NCBI RefSeq assembly: GCF_027595985.1
Contig: NC_073307.1
Coordinates: 45,548,594-45,612,593, forward strand
Length of the DNA: 64,000 bases
DNA from: Sorex araneus
Taxonomy: Eukaryota; Chordata; Mammalia; Eulipotyphla; Soricidae
Direction: 5' to 3'
Shown piece by piece: positions 45,548 to 56,472 of the stretch; the first letter of the stretch is position 1; each line of letters begins with the position of its first letter. Below the pieces are notes generated by a model. That model worked only from the letters and a program-made list of their open reading frames with translations, ran no database searches and had not been told where the DNA came from. The position numbers and the translations under genes were made by a program.

Positions 45548-45935
45548 ACAGAAATCCAAAACCATGTGGCTGCTAGTGTGGCCGCTTGACCTCATATCTC
45601 TTCATTCTCAACAATAGAAAACAATTATCAAATGCTTCCTTTTCAGCAGGTCTGATTTTAGGGGGGAGAAACTCCAAATAATAATAGTGAGGATTTTTTG
45701 TTGAAATATTGAATGTAATCAAAGTAAAGTGAAATTTATTAGTTACACAGGCGGGGTGGGGGCTGGAGAGGTGGAGGGGTTGGGGAGGTACTGTGATCCT
45801 TGGTGGTGGAATATGTGCACTGGTGAAGGGATGGGTGTTTGAGCATTGTATAACTGGGACTTAAACCTGAAAGCTTTGTAACTTTCCACATGGTGATTCA
45901 ATAAAATAATAAATTTTTAAAAAATAAAATAAAAT
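45548..45935 (+). mobile_element. L1 3' UTR, sense, intron 4
   Basis: AACTCCAAATAATAATAGTG, GGAATATGTGCACTGGTGAAG and the end CACATGGTGATTCAATAAAA with an A-rich tail. Confidence 0.85.
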
Positions 45936-46101
45936 AAAAATAAACTCAGAGAGCATAAAATGCAGTAACAATAAATTTTAAAAACGATTTATAAATTAAT
46001 AAATAAGAAGTTCCCCTTTTCTCACAAATAGAAAAATTCAGTAGGGCACCTAAAATAAATTCTGAGATAATGTAAAATATAGTCACAATAAATATGATGA
46101 T

Positions 46102-46350
46102 TGTAGCACTGTAGCACTGTTCTGTTTTTCATCGATTTGCTTGAGCAGGCACCAGTAACTTCTGCATTATGAGATTTGTTGTTACTGTTTTTGGCATATC
46201 AAATACGCCATGGGTGGCTTGTCAGGCTCTGCTGTGTGGGTGGGATACTCTCGGTAGCTTGACTGCCTCTCTGAGAGAGATGAAGGAATTGAACCTGGGG
46301 CAACTGCGTGCAAGGCAAAGGCCCTACCCACTGTGCTATCACTCCAGCCC
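46102..46350 (-). mobile_element. RTE-tailed tRNA-SINE, intron 4
   Basis: Complete copy flanked by AAATATGATGAT (46090-46101, 46351-46362). The tail reads GTAGCACTGTAGCACTGT, two tandem copies of the terminal octamer-like unit. Confidence 0.9.
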
Positions 46351-46849
46351 AAATATGATGATAGATATGTAAAAATTAACAGTGGAATTGTGTATAAATT
46401 ATAGAGAAAATACTGAGTAAAGTTGAATAGAGAGATCTTGAGACAATGAGCAAGTCATGGGAAGCTAGTAGACAAAAATATTTATAATAGCTTTGATCCC
46501 CTGTGGATAGTATCAGAAGTAGAAAGCATGAGAGTATTGAAAAAACAGAAGTATGGTGAATGTAACTGTATTACTTGCCTTATTAGGTGTGAATTTTAAA
46601 CATCCAATCAAAAGGCAAATTACCATATAATAAAAATCTATAGCTTCGAAGACACAAAGAGTCTCAAATGATGTCACTGGGACACCATGCCAAATGCAAT
46701 CATAAAAGCTAAGAATTTTCTCTATTTCTATATAAAAATAGATATGAAGACATATAATGGTACTACTGATACAGGGAAATTTTAAGAATTATCAGTTCAG
46801 CAATAGATAAGAATTATAACATGTATCAACTAATCAATACTTAAAAATT

Positions 46850-47880
46850 ATGCAGAAGTAGTGTGAGTCAGCATTATTATAAACAGGTTTATAATATAAA
46901 ATATAAATATGCCCAAAGTTTAGTAGCAAATATTTTTAAAGAGGAAAAAAATGGACAATATAACAGTCATAGTTGAGGAGTCAGAGAGATAGAATAATAG
47001 GTAAGGCATTTACCTCACATGTGGTTGACTCTGGTTTGAACCCCTCCACCACAACTGGTACCCCAATTCCTGCCAGAATGACCCCTGAGCATAGAGTTAG
47101 GAGTAAGCCCTGGGCATAGCCTGTGTAGCTCAAAACCCAACATTTAAAAGAAAACTATTTAAAATATACAAAAGAAGTAATAGTTCAGAAATTGATAAGT
47201 CAAAAAGTAAAATATCATCAAAGACAGGTTACTAAAGCAACACTTTCAAGTATCTTACTCAAATTAAAAGAGAGTGATTCCCAATGATAATACAAGGTAC
47301 ATTCTTTTCAATAAATATTCTTTAGAATATAAGTATCTCTCAATATATGAAAAGATTCCAATCATACAAAGCATATCTTCTAACAATATCAAGTATTAAA
47401 TGGGTTATGAAGCTAGAACAAAAAGTAAAATAGAGAAATCTCCAAGTAATTTGACATTATCCAATAGATTACAGAAATAATAATCCAAAATCAGAGCATA
47501 ATTTGAATTCAGTAGAAAAAGCATGTAAGATTCAGCTCAAACATGACTTATGAAATTTAGATAAAACATTATAGAAAATTTTAAATATCTAAATAAACAA
47601 AAGGTTCTTAAATATATATTCTAAAATAAATTTGAAAAATTGAGAAAAAAGCAAGCAAGCAAAAGAAACATAATAAAATACATCAGAAATTAAAAAATAC
47701 AAAAGCAACAGAAAAAATTTTAATGCAGACTGACTTTAGATAAATTAAACAAGAAAATAATAACAAAAGTAGGAATAAATAATGCTATATGCCTCAGGAA
47801 ATTTACAAGGATCATAATGAAAGATTGTAAGCAAATATCCAGACTATCTAGCAGTCACTGGCATAAGAGAGAAAATTCAG
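46850..47880 (+). mobile_element. Old L1 ORF2 fragment, sense, intron 4
   Basis: GAGTGATTCCCAATGATAATA with TACAAGGTACATTCTTTTCA parallels the conserved L1 ORF2 text; A-rich, heavily mutated, no open frame. A SINE interrupts it at 46975. Confidence 0.65.
46975..47145 (+). mobile_element. tRNA-SINE, diverged, intron 4
   Basis: GGAGTCAGAGAGATAGAATAA head and GAGTTAGGAGTAAGCCC tail, inserted within an old L1 stretch. Confidence 0.7.
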
Positions 47881-48175
47881 GGGCTGGAAGCTCAGCCAGT
47901 AGAGCATCTGCCTCACATGAATGAGGCTCTGAATTTGATCTTCTGCACCAGGTTAAAAAAATAAAAAAGAACAAAAAAATCCATAGAATCTATTTTAAAA
48001 ATTTGATATAAAAAGAAATAAAAGTGACCAGAAATTGACATAAAAAAATAGAAGGGGCCTTGCATATTTGAGGCCCAGGGTTTAATTCCCAACACCATAT
48101 GATCCTTAAGCACTACTAATATTGTGACCCCCAGCACCAAGCTGAGAGTAGCTTGTGGGCACAGTGGGTTAGTTT
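47880..48175 (+). mobile_element. Two old tRNA-SINE pieces, intron 4
   Basis: GGGGCTGGAAGCTCAGCCAG (47880-47953) and GCCTTGCATATTTGAGGCCC (48055-48175), the latter with a CACCATATGATCCTTAAGC tail. Confidence 0.55.
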
Positions 48176-48265
48176 AGATCCTCCAAACAAAACAAAAACA
48201 AAAGATAAAATCAAAAACAAAAGACAGAAATGGGCACTGGCTAGATCTTCCAAACAAAAGACAAA

Positions 48266-48326
48266 ACAAAAGACCATATATATAGATATAAATATAGATA
48301 TAGATATTATATATATGGTCTTTTGT
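48266..48326. repeat. Perfect 19-bp inverted repeat, intron 4
   Basis: ACAAAAGACCATATATATA at 48266-48284 pairs with its reverse complement at 48308-48326 across a 23-base AT-rich loop. Confidence 0.9.
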
Positions 48327-48746
48327 GTATATGTGTATATAAAATCCTAGAAATTACATATACATATATACATATAAATGTATATATATAATCCTAGAAA
48401 TAAAATCTGACCAATAGCAAGGGAAAAAATAAGTTTTTACGAATATTGGTTGAGGCTTGCTCCTTCAAGCCCCATTTTTCATGGAACACATACATTTGCT
48501 TGCTTTTTTTTTCCACTCTGGGTTAGCCTGTTTACTCTCTTAAGCACTATTCCTCTCCTTCTCCCCCCTCACAGATATCTAAGTAAATTTCATTTGAATA
48601 AAAACAAAATCTTGCTTTTCCAAAAAAAAGGAGCAATAAGAGTAATAGTGCAGGTTTAGATGACAACTATGTGGGTTAGCTCCATCATATATCATAATAT
48701 TAAGAAGGTTATTAATCAAAGATTCTGCTCTTTATTCTTTGTATTT

Positions 48747-48995
48747 TGGCCCACATCTGGCAGTGCTCAGGTGTTAATCCTAGAGGTTCTCTTGCCAGAA
48801 CTAATTCCTGAGTGCAGAGCCAGGAGTAACCCCTGAGCATCACCAGGTGTGACCCCCCCCAAACAAAATAATAATAATAACAACAACAACAATAATAAAT
48901 CTTGGAGGTTCTCGGGAGACCATATGAGATGCCGGGGATCAGCCTGGGTCAGCCGTATGCAAGCAAATACCCTACCTGCTGTACTCTCTCTGGCC
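48747..48995 (-). mobile_element. tRNA-SINE split by a second SINE, intron 4
   Basis: The minus-strand copy runs 48747-48789 and 48899-48995. A 5'-truncated plus-strand SINE tail (about 48797-48848) with a C8 run and an (AAT/AAC)n tail sits between, flanked by AGAGGTTCTC and GGAGGTTCTC. Confidence 0.78.
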
Positions 48996-49514
48996 CTGAT
49001 TTTTCTACTTTCATTCGGCATTGAACTAAAGGTCTGGACAAGTGTTTCTCAAACTTTTCCTACACAATTGCCACCTTCCAATCTTGTTTTCTTCGTGTTT
49101 TTCCCGCTGTCCAAATCTGGGACTATCTATTAGCCACTAGTCTCTTGTCCTGGCCCAATTTTATCTGTGTCTCCTTTGGATAAAGGCCCCCAGTTGAGAA
49201 ATGATAAACTAAGCACTACAATAGGCCAAGTTATTTAATTGATTAGTGGTATTCTGAATCCAAAGAAAGCTTTCACTAATTTTAAGACTATGATATTGCA
49301 CATGTAAAGTATTATGCTTCCCCAATTAAAAATGATTAGAATTCACATTTACCAAGGTCTCAACAGGCATTACCAACAAAGATACTTAATTATATTTCTA
49401 CATGGTAGCACTGAACAATGAGAAAATGAAATTAATCATTTATAAAACTAAATTAATAATTTAAATAATACATTCACAATAGCATAAAAAATATGTTGTA
49501 CTGGATGTGCTTTT

Positions 49515-49622
49515 TCTTGCCAGTGGATGAGTCCAGTTTGATTCATGGCACAGCATATGTTCCCCAGAAGTGCCAGGAATGATCCCTGGACTCATAATCA
49601 GGAGTAAACCCTAAGAACCCCA
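49515..49622 (+). mobile_element. Old tRNA-SINE fragment, intron 4
   Basis: GTTTGATTCATGGCACAGC through GGAATGATCCCTGGACTC to GGAGTAAACCCTAAG. Confidence 0.5.
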
Positions 49623-49699
49623 GGAAAAATATAGATAGACATTAAAAAATATAAAATCACAATCACCATTACATACAGGTTCTACTGTATTAAAACATT

Positions 49700-50215
49700 A
49701 GAATGTTTTTATTACATTCAAACATTAGAATGGTTGAATTGTAAAAACAGAAAATATAAATTATTACAGTTGCAGGGAAACTAAAGTATTTACATGTTTT
49801 ATTGTATATAAGGATATAGCCACATTGGAAGAACAGTTTGGAGGGTTCTTTAAAAGATAAGCATAAATTTATTCTATGATCTAGCATATTCAAAGTCAGA
49901 CTCGTGAATCTCTATAACAACATTATTCTTAATAGTCCCAAACTGGATCAATCTAAATGTCTAAATACCCTTTGGAGTATGAACAAAGATGAACTATGTT
50001 TATTTAATAAAACATTATAATAAATATTACTGATGAACCACAAAATCATCATGCAAACTGAAGGAATCCAGAATCAGACAACATACTATGTCCCCATTTG
50101 TATAAAAGATTCAGAATTCCTACCACCATTATTTTGAATTTTCCCAATCACTACCCAGAGGTAGTTAGTGATTGCCAGGCTTTAGAGGAACAGGGGCATG
50201 GGGGAGGTCGCCCAT
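49700..50215 (+). mobile_element. Old L1 3' fragment, sense, intron 4
   Basis: GAACAGTTTGGAGGGTTCTT, AACAACATTATTCTTAATAG and TTAGTGATTGCCAGGC follow the end of an old L1 ORF2 and 3' UTR. Confidence 0.72.
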
Positions 50216-50460
50216 CCCCAACTTCATGAAAGCCTGGAGATTTTGGTCACAAAACCCACATACCTGAATTTTTCAACATACTCATTCATGGCTGAGGCTC
50301 GCCTGAGCCTGTGGAGATTGGCCATTAGCATGGCAGCAATTGGGTTTTGGAGGTTTTTGGCTGCCAGGTTGTTTGGGCGGGTGGAGGATTCACCAAACCC
50401 CTCTGGGATGCCCTGGATATGATATTCAGTCTGGTGTGGGGTCTGGAGGCATCTCTGGAG
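50200..50460 (+). repeat. Dispersed repeat, partner of 12410-12685
   Basis: GCCTGGAGATTTTGGTCAC, GCATGGCAGCAATTGGG and CCCCTCTGGGATGCCCTGG align in order with the earlier copy. Follows an L1 3' fragment directly and may be part of its 3' UTR. Confidence 0.6.
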
Positions 50461-50546
50461 AATAAGTAATTGAAGTTAAAAGTACAGTAGTTTTCTAAGG
50501 CTGGGATTTGGGAGCAATTGAAAATAACACCAAGAACGTATCAGGT

Positions 50547-50697
50547 GGGCTGGAGCACTGTAGCACAGCAAGCAGGGCAATTGCACTGCACACAGCTGAC
50601 CCAGGTTTGATCCCTGCCATTCCATAAGGTCCCCTGAGCCCCACCAAGAGTGGTCCCCGAACTCAAGCCTGTACACTGATGGGTGTGGGCCAAAATC
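50547..50697 (+). mobile_element. tRNA-SINE, diverged, intron 4
   Basis: Head GGGCTGGAGCACTGTAGCACAG and tail GGTGTGGGCCAAAATC; no clear duplication. Confidence 0.8.
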
Positions 50698-50771
50698 AAA
50701 AATATCAAAACAAACAAAAATATTTATCAGGGTGATAGGGACATTGTTAAAGTTGTGCTTCTTCCTCTTTT

Positions 50772-50938
50772 TATTTCTTTTTGGGTCACACCTGGTAATG
50801 CTCAGGGGTTATTCGTGGCTCTGTACTCAAGAATTACTCCTGGCAGTGCTCGGTGGACCATATGGGATGCTGGGAATTGAACCTGGGTTGGCCACGTGCA
50901 AGGCAAATGCCCAACCCTCTGTACTATTGCTCCAGCCC
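50772..50938 (-). mobile_element. Poly(A)-tailed tRNA-SINE, intron 4
   Basis: Tail TTTCTTTTTGGGTCACACC to head CTATTGCTCCAGCCC; moderately diverged. Confidence 0.88.
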
Positions 50939-51205
50939 TGTACTACTTCTTAAACCTAAAAATCATTAACTTACACCCTCAAAGGAATAAATTTTGTAGT
51001 ATGTGTAGAAAGCCTATTCTCCCATTTTTTAACTTTTCCCTAATTCTATTAATGTTTTCTATTTATTTTAATTTTTCTATTTATGTTTAGCTCACTTTTG
51101 ATACTTCTATTTGTATTTCTTCACAATTTAAAATTTGTTCTCTTTAGAATTTAGAGTTAAACTTTTTAAACTTTTTTTCCACTAAAGTTAGCTGCCTTTG
51201 TGTAA

Positions 51206-51398
51206 ATTAAGTATCACTGTATCACTGTCATCCCATTGCTCATCGATTTGCTTGAGCAGGCACCAGTAACGTCTCTATTGTGAGACTTGTTACTGTTTTT
51301 GGCATATTGAATATGCCACAGGTATCTTGCCAGGCTCTGCCATACGGGCAGGATACTCTCGGTAGCTTGCCGGGTTGACCCAGGTTTGAATTGAGAGC
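51206..51398 (-). mobile_element. RTE-tailed SINE, partial head, intron 4
   Basis: Tail with tandem GTATCACT units, complete body, then a junction at CCGGGTTGACCCAGG where most of the tRNA head has been lost. Confidence 0.8.
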
Positions 51399-52117
51399 AT
51401 TTCTATTAAATAAATTTTCAGTCATTTAAAGCTTTTCTCCATCCAATTCACCTTCCCAGAAATACACAATGATATACACAAAGGAATACTTATTTCTTTT
51501 GTAGACATTTTATAAGAAATTTGCTTTACATAATAAAACTATTAGTCAAGATGACTAAAAGCTGTAAATTAACTTTATTCTAGAGAAAAGTGATAACTTG
51601 GTTTCACCTATGAAACCTGCCAATTGGTAAAATACATGAATGTAAACAATATACTCATTTTTAATCAATAATAACAAATTTTAATTCAACATAGTTATAA
51701 TAGCACTTACAACAACAATGGCATTTTTTTCCCTAAAAGTTCAAGGCCAAAATTAAGTATGGTCTTTTCTCTTTCCTAGTGAGAATAAGGACAGAAAGGG
51801 ATCAAGTCCAGAGCTGAAAGTTCCGGAATTAGAATTCCCCTCCGCAGTTAGCGGCCATTCCACAGGGCAGGAGTCTACATGACACTCTCAGAACTGGTCA
51901 GACCTAGGAAGGAGATGCTCTTTTTAGGTGAATGCCCAGGCCTTGAGAGGAGAAGGAGGAGGAGGAGGACGAGGAGGAGGAATAGAAATTGCTGCACCTG
52001 TTCTCATCATCTCTCAGTTGGGCTCTGTCTGTCTTGTCACCACCTGGGCAGCATCTGTGCCCTGGTATGCTACTGTTAATTTTTGCTGTGGCAGAGGTAC
52101 AGCAATGACAGCCCTGA

Positions 52118-52124
52118 TGACTCA
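52118..52124. promoter_or_regulatory. AP-1 consensus in intron 4
   Basis: TGACTCA in a GC-richer, non-repeat block (about 51780-52260) of an otherwise AT-rich, repeat-rich intron. AP-1 sites are common in epidermal enhancers, but one motif is weak evidence. Confidence 0.3.
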
Positions 52125-52685
52125 TCTGCATTGTCATGTACCTGTCATTTCTCCGGGAATATTTTTGAGTGACAACTGCTAACTCTCCTGTATTTTCCTC
52201 ACATTCCTTTAAGGAAATTCTCCTTTCTGCCCCTTCAAGCTCACATTCTATTCTTTGCCGAGTTCTCTATGTTGGAATGGTTTTCCCCACAGGTCTATCA
52301 TGGCTGGCTCAATTCATCTGATTTCACCTCTAGTGTTTCTTTTACAAAGAAATCTTTCTTTACCCCATATTTCAGGTAGTCACTATTACATTATTCAGCT
52401 GTTTTTCATAGTACTTTTATATAATTTCAATTTATTATACTACCTATTTTCACATAAGGATGGAAGTTCTTCAGAGTCTATATTCTACTTCTCTTTTTGC
52501 TATGAAAATACTACAGACTAATTTAATAACTAGAGCCTAGTAATGTGTAATGGATTATATGGAATAAAATATTTTTCTATCACAAAATAACTAAATTTTT
52601 ATTTTTAATGTGGTGTAAAGATAAAATTCTTCTAGTTTCATTTTATATTTTAGGTAAAAATTCAATTTAATTCTGTGTATTTTTA

Positions 52686-52870
52686 TTTTTATTTATTTAT
52701 TTATTTATTTATTTATTTTTTTTTTTTTGCTTTTTTGGGTCACACCTGGCTCTGCACTCAGGAATTACTCCTGGCGGTGCTCAGGAGACCATATGGGATG
52801 CTGGGATTTGAACCCGGGTTGGCTGCGTGCAAGGCAAACGCCCTACCCGCTGTGCTATCACTCCAGCCCC
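52686..52870 (-). mobile_element. Poly(A)-tailed tRNA-SINE with deletion, intron 4
   Basis: Flanked by AATTCTGTGTATTTTTA (17 bp) at 52669-52685 and 52871-52887. Long (ATTT)n tail; lacks about 25 bp after TCACACCTGGC. Confidence 0.92.
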
Positions 52871-53754
52871 AATTCTGTGTATTTTTAGATAATGCAAATC
52901 ACAATAGTGAGTTGTCAAATAATATTTTAATCATTTGATAGTACCACAATTTTGTAATGTGGATATACTGTAGATTTACATATCCCAGATAAGAAAAGGA
53001 AGGTTCAAAGTTGTGAAGTAAGTGGGTGATAGACCTGAAATTCAGCACTAGTTTTCAAACACAACTTGCTTATTATAGTTTTTCTTTATATACATGTATT
53101 ACTTAGCATATTATTAGTAAATTATTAGTGCAGTGATTTGGGATTTCACCAATCAGCCCTAAAAAGTGTTTTGTTTCAACTTGATTATCAATAGATAAAG
53201 CATCTAAAATAAAAAACAATAAAGGTCATGTTATTTTAGGGCTCTTTAAAAATATTTTATACCTGTTAATACATTTAAATCTCTATGATTCTTAAAGATT
53301 AGTAATATGCATATAATTTTGAAAATGGATACACTAAAGTGCATAGGGTTTAAATAATTTCTCCAATCACACCTCAACTAAGTGGTGGAATTAGAATTGT
53401 ATTCCTAGCCATTTGGCTCTTGAACTCAGTTCTAATTTATAATAGTAAGAACTTAGTTGGCTTATAGTTTACAGAGAACTTTTATACCCACATCTGCTGA
53501 ATCTATCCTAATCAATACAGAAGTCATATTCTAATCCCTGTTTCTAAATCCTAAAAAAAAATCTCTATTTCTATTTATATCTTTAAAATAAGTATATTTA
53601 TTGGATTATGTATTGCTATGCATGATTTTATTAACACATTATACTCTTAATATTTTGTTTCTTAAGTGATTTTAAAATGGAATTAAGTAGCAACCTGTCC
53701 TAAGATCTATCTCATTGCTTAATTTTAATGTTCCTTGAACATTGCTTCTTACAG

Positions 53755-53876
53755 TTGAATTGTGATGACTTCAAGAAAGGAGAAAGAGATTTTGTTTGTA
53801 GCTTTGATAATACAGCTGTTTGTGGCACAAATGGAAAAACATACAGCAACAGATGTGCACTCTGTGCCGAGAATGT
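53755..53876 (+). CDS. SPINK5: SPINK5 exon 5, domain 2 (Kazal) core
   Basis: Encodes residues 92-131 and two bases of codon 132. Cysteines at 94, 106, 114, 125 and 128, with Cys146 from exon 6, make the classical six-Cys Kazal motif. The diagnostic stretch Val-Cys-Gly-Thr-Asn-Gly-Lys-Thr-Tyr-Ser-Asn-Arg-Cys is intact. The P1 position (two residues after the second Cys) is Phe108, which predicts a chymotrypsin-like rather than trypsin-like preference. The segment before Cys106 appears two residues shorter than in human LEKTI. Acceptor ttcttacag|TTG, donor AATGT|GTGAGT. Two SINEs are inserted about 145 bp into the following intron. Confidence 0.95.
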
Positions 53877-54022
53877 GTGAGTATTTTCAAGCATGCTTCC
53901 TTTGCAAATCATGTTCTCTGTCTAATTATATAATAAAATTTATTCTAGTTTTTAAGATACTCAATTATGTGGAAGAGAGTTATAGAGAGTTATGCATAAT
54001 TTTTTCTTACCCCTTCTTTTCT

Positions 54023-54196
54023 TTTTTTTTTTGCTTTTTGGGTCCCATCCAGAAATGCATAGGAGTTACTTCTGGCTGATGCACTCAGTAATTACTCCTG
54101 GCGGTGCTCAGGGGACCATATGGGATGCTGGGAATCAAACCTGGGCCGGCCGCGTGCAAGTCAAATGCCCTGCCCACTGTGCTATTGCTCCAGGCC
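54023..54196 (-). mobile_element. Poly(A)-tailed tRNA-SINE, first of a twin, intron 5
   Basis: Tail at TTTGCTTTTTGGGTCCCATCC, head ending CTATTGCTCCAGGCC. Preceded by CCCCTTCTTTTC, which recurs after it. Confidence 0.88.
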
Positions 54197-54200
54197 CCCT

Positions 54201-54377
54201 TCTTTTTTTTTTTTTTCTTTTTGGGTCACACCTGGCACTGCACAGAGGTTACTCCTGGCTGCGCACTCAGGAACCACCCCTGGCGGTGCTCAGGGGACCA
54301 TATGGGATGCTGGGATTCAAACCCGGGTCGACAGGTGCAAGGCAAACGCCCTACCCGCTGTGCTATCACTCCAGCCC
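54201..54377 (-). mobile_element. Poly(A)-tailed tRNA-SINE, second of a twin, intron 5
   Basis: Starts within four bases of the first copy's end; followed by CCCCCTTCTTTTTTA. The shared CCCCTTCTTTT at all three boundaries suggests two insertions at one target. Confidence 0.88.
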
Positions 54378-55023
54378 CCCCCTTCTTTTTTAAGGGAAAA
54401 ATATACACCTAGTAAAGCTTTACAATTCTACAAAAAAATTCAGATACTATTGTTTTATCAAATAGACATCTGGATATTTATAGCTATAAATACATAACTC
54501 CCTCCACACACATATACACAAGACCTATATAGACATATGTGTATATATGCATTTTATCATTGACCTATTTCATACCTATATATTTAGAAGTAGATCTTTT
54601 TATGGAGAACTATTTAATGGTAATAATATTTTGTGCAAACATTTATAAATAGAATAAATCATTGGAACTTTTAATATTGAACATCTTCCCATCTGTTCAG
54701 TCTTTGTCACATAGCTACAGTGTCTCTCTGTCCTATATTTTGTCCCCATTTGGTTCCTTCTCCACCCTCTATGCAAGGTTTGGTTATCGATTGTCCTCAG
54801 CTAACAAGATGACAGACCTGCTTTTCAGGTTCTGGTTTATGACCTCAATACTGAACTGTCTACTCTTCAGATTTTTCAGACTATAGCAAACAATTTTGAG
54901 AAGCCTTGTGTAGGATTTGACAAAATACACTCTGAAATTATTCCTTCGATCCTCACAAGCAGAAAACAAAAATAGACACAGAAAAAACACACATTAGAAA
55001 AGAATGCTTCATGCTGACTTTCT

Positions 55024-55222
55024 TTTCTTTTCGTTTTTTTTTTTTTGTTTTCTTTTTGCTTTTTGGGTCACACCCGGTGATGCACAGGGGTTACTCCTGG
55101 CTCATGCACTCAGGAATTACTCCTGGTAGTGCTGAAGGAACCATATGGGATGCTGAGACTCAAACCTGGGTTGGCTGCGTGCAAGGCAAATGCCCTACCC
55201 ACTGTGCTATTGCTCCAGCCCC
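55024..55222 (-). mobile_element. Poly(A)-tailed tRNA-SINE, intron 5
   Basis: Flanked by GCTGACTTTCT and TACTGACTTTCT-like copies (55010-55023, 55224-55238). Confidence 0.9.
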
Positions 55223-55356
55223 TGCATACTGACTTTCTATTGTGTCTTAAAGTGGGGAGTCATGCAATCAGTTCTTTAAGTCTAGTTCAGAGGAACTTTC
55301 TTTCCCCTACTTTCTCATCCACAATTTTTAGCTTTAATAATTATTATCTTTTTTGT

Positions 55357-55520
55357 TTGGGGGGCCTCAATAGTTCCACTTAGGGCTTACTCCTGACTCT
55401 GCACTCAAGGATCACTTCTGGAGGGGCTCAGGGGACCATATCAAGTGCAAGGGATGGAACCTGAGTCAGCTTCAAGCAACACAAGTCTTACTCACTGTGT
55501 AGCCTGTGTACACCCCTGTG
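55357..55520 (-). mobile_element. tRNA-SINE, diverged, intron 5
   Basis: GGGCTTACTCCTGACTCTGC to CTTACTCACTGTGTAGCC. Confidence 0.7.
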
Positions 55521-56124
55521 GGGTTTACATATTTTACATAGTAGAAGCCTCAGTTTGTTTTCTCTTTTAGTACTGAGAAAACTACAATAATTCTTAAATT
55601 TAATATTTCTACTTTACCTCCATTGATGTCTTTGAGATAAAACACTCTTATTATTTTAGTTATTCATGTTTTCTTTATATTATTGTCATCATTATACAGA
55701 CGCTATAATAGAAAACTTATAATTTAGAAAGTATAAAGTGTATCTTACACTTTTAGAATTTATGATTCTATCTTCAAATATACTTAAATCTGTTCTTGAA
55801 TTAACATCTCGCAAACATTTGTGTAGTTACGAGTAAAAAAACATTAGTCAGAATAATTCAAATGAAGGAAAATATATAAAGTGCTAGATGCTCTAAACTT
55901 GAATTTGCTTATTTGAAACAACAACCTTAACAGCAATTAAATTCATTGAAAGTCACTTAATATCTTACCACATTTCAGTCTTTTGATATGAATTCCCTCT
56001 AGAAACACTTTGAAAACTTTCTAAAAATAATACTTAGAGTCTGAATCTTTTAGTTCTTTAACATGATTTTAGTTTTTTGTTCCAAGTTACAAACAAGACT
56101 CTAATTAGAAAATACAAACAGAAA

Positions 56125-56278
56125 TAGAGGTCAGAGAGATAGCTAGTACAGGGACAGGGCCCAACCCCTGGTACCACATATGGCTCCTCAAGTCCAACCA
56201 GGACTTAGCCCTGAGCACAAAGCCAGGAGTTAGCCTTGAACACCACCAGATAGGCCTCCAAATAAACAAACAATAGAA
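56125..56278 (+). mobile_element. tRNA-SINE, diverged, intron 5
   Basis: GGTCAGAGAGATAGCTAGTAC to CAAAGCCAGGAGTTAGCC and CAAATAAACAAAC tail; ends about 130 bp before exon 6. Confidence 0.7.
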
Positions 56279-56408
56279 ACTGCTATTAAAAATGAAGTTA
56301 ATGTAGTTCTGTTTTCAGGAGAAAAGGAGAACCACTGAAAAGGTAAGTAAGCTTTAAATGAGAAATCTGTGTTATTAAAATACTTTGTCTTTTCCCTTTC
56401 AATTCTAG

Positions 56409-56472
56409 TAAAACTGGGTCTCAAGTTGACATAAAAAGCGAAGGGGAATGTGGGAGCAGTGGCCCCGAACAG
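56409..56472 (+). CDS. SPINK5: SPINK5 exon 6, end of domain 2 and linker
   Basis: Encodes residues 132-153. It supplies Val-Lys-Thr-Gly-Ser, the beta-strand and turn before the sixth cysteine (Cys146 in Gly-Glu-Cys-Gly), then the Ser-Ser-Gly-Pro-Glu-Gln linker. This Lys-Ser-Glu-Gly-Glu-Cys ending is the usual C-terminus of a Kazal domain. Acceptor tcaattctag|T, donor ACAG|GTGAGG at phase 0. No dibasic or Arg-X-X-Arg site is present, so domains 2 and 3 probably stay joined after processing. Confidence 0.93.

Larger units (their letters stand above)
41286..53754 (+). other. SPINK5 intron 4
   Basis: 12.5 kb, the largest intron. I searched it for a Kazal-like Cys pattern with splice sites and found none, consistent with domain 2 following domain 1 directly. 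41286-42631, 42829-44075, 44346-45247, 48331-48746, 48996-49514, 51399-52668 and 52888-53754 contain no named repeat. Confidence 0.85.
53877..56408 (+). other. SPINK5 intron 5
   Basis: 2.5 kb with five SINEs; 54380-55009 and 55521-56124 are unique AT-rich. Confidence 0.9.

Noticed and set aside
51904..52182. Possible extra exon in intron 4 (Arg- or Ser-rich frames)
   Set aside because: Caused by GAGGAGGA simple sequence; no Kazal Cys pattern and not needed, since exons 4 and 5 join in phase.
54104..54497. Open frames of 100-130 codons over SINEs (also near 14.7, 29.1, 36.1 and 37.8 kb)
   Set aside because: The same peptide recurs wherever the poly(A)-tailed SINE occurs; no host gene structure.
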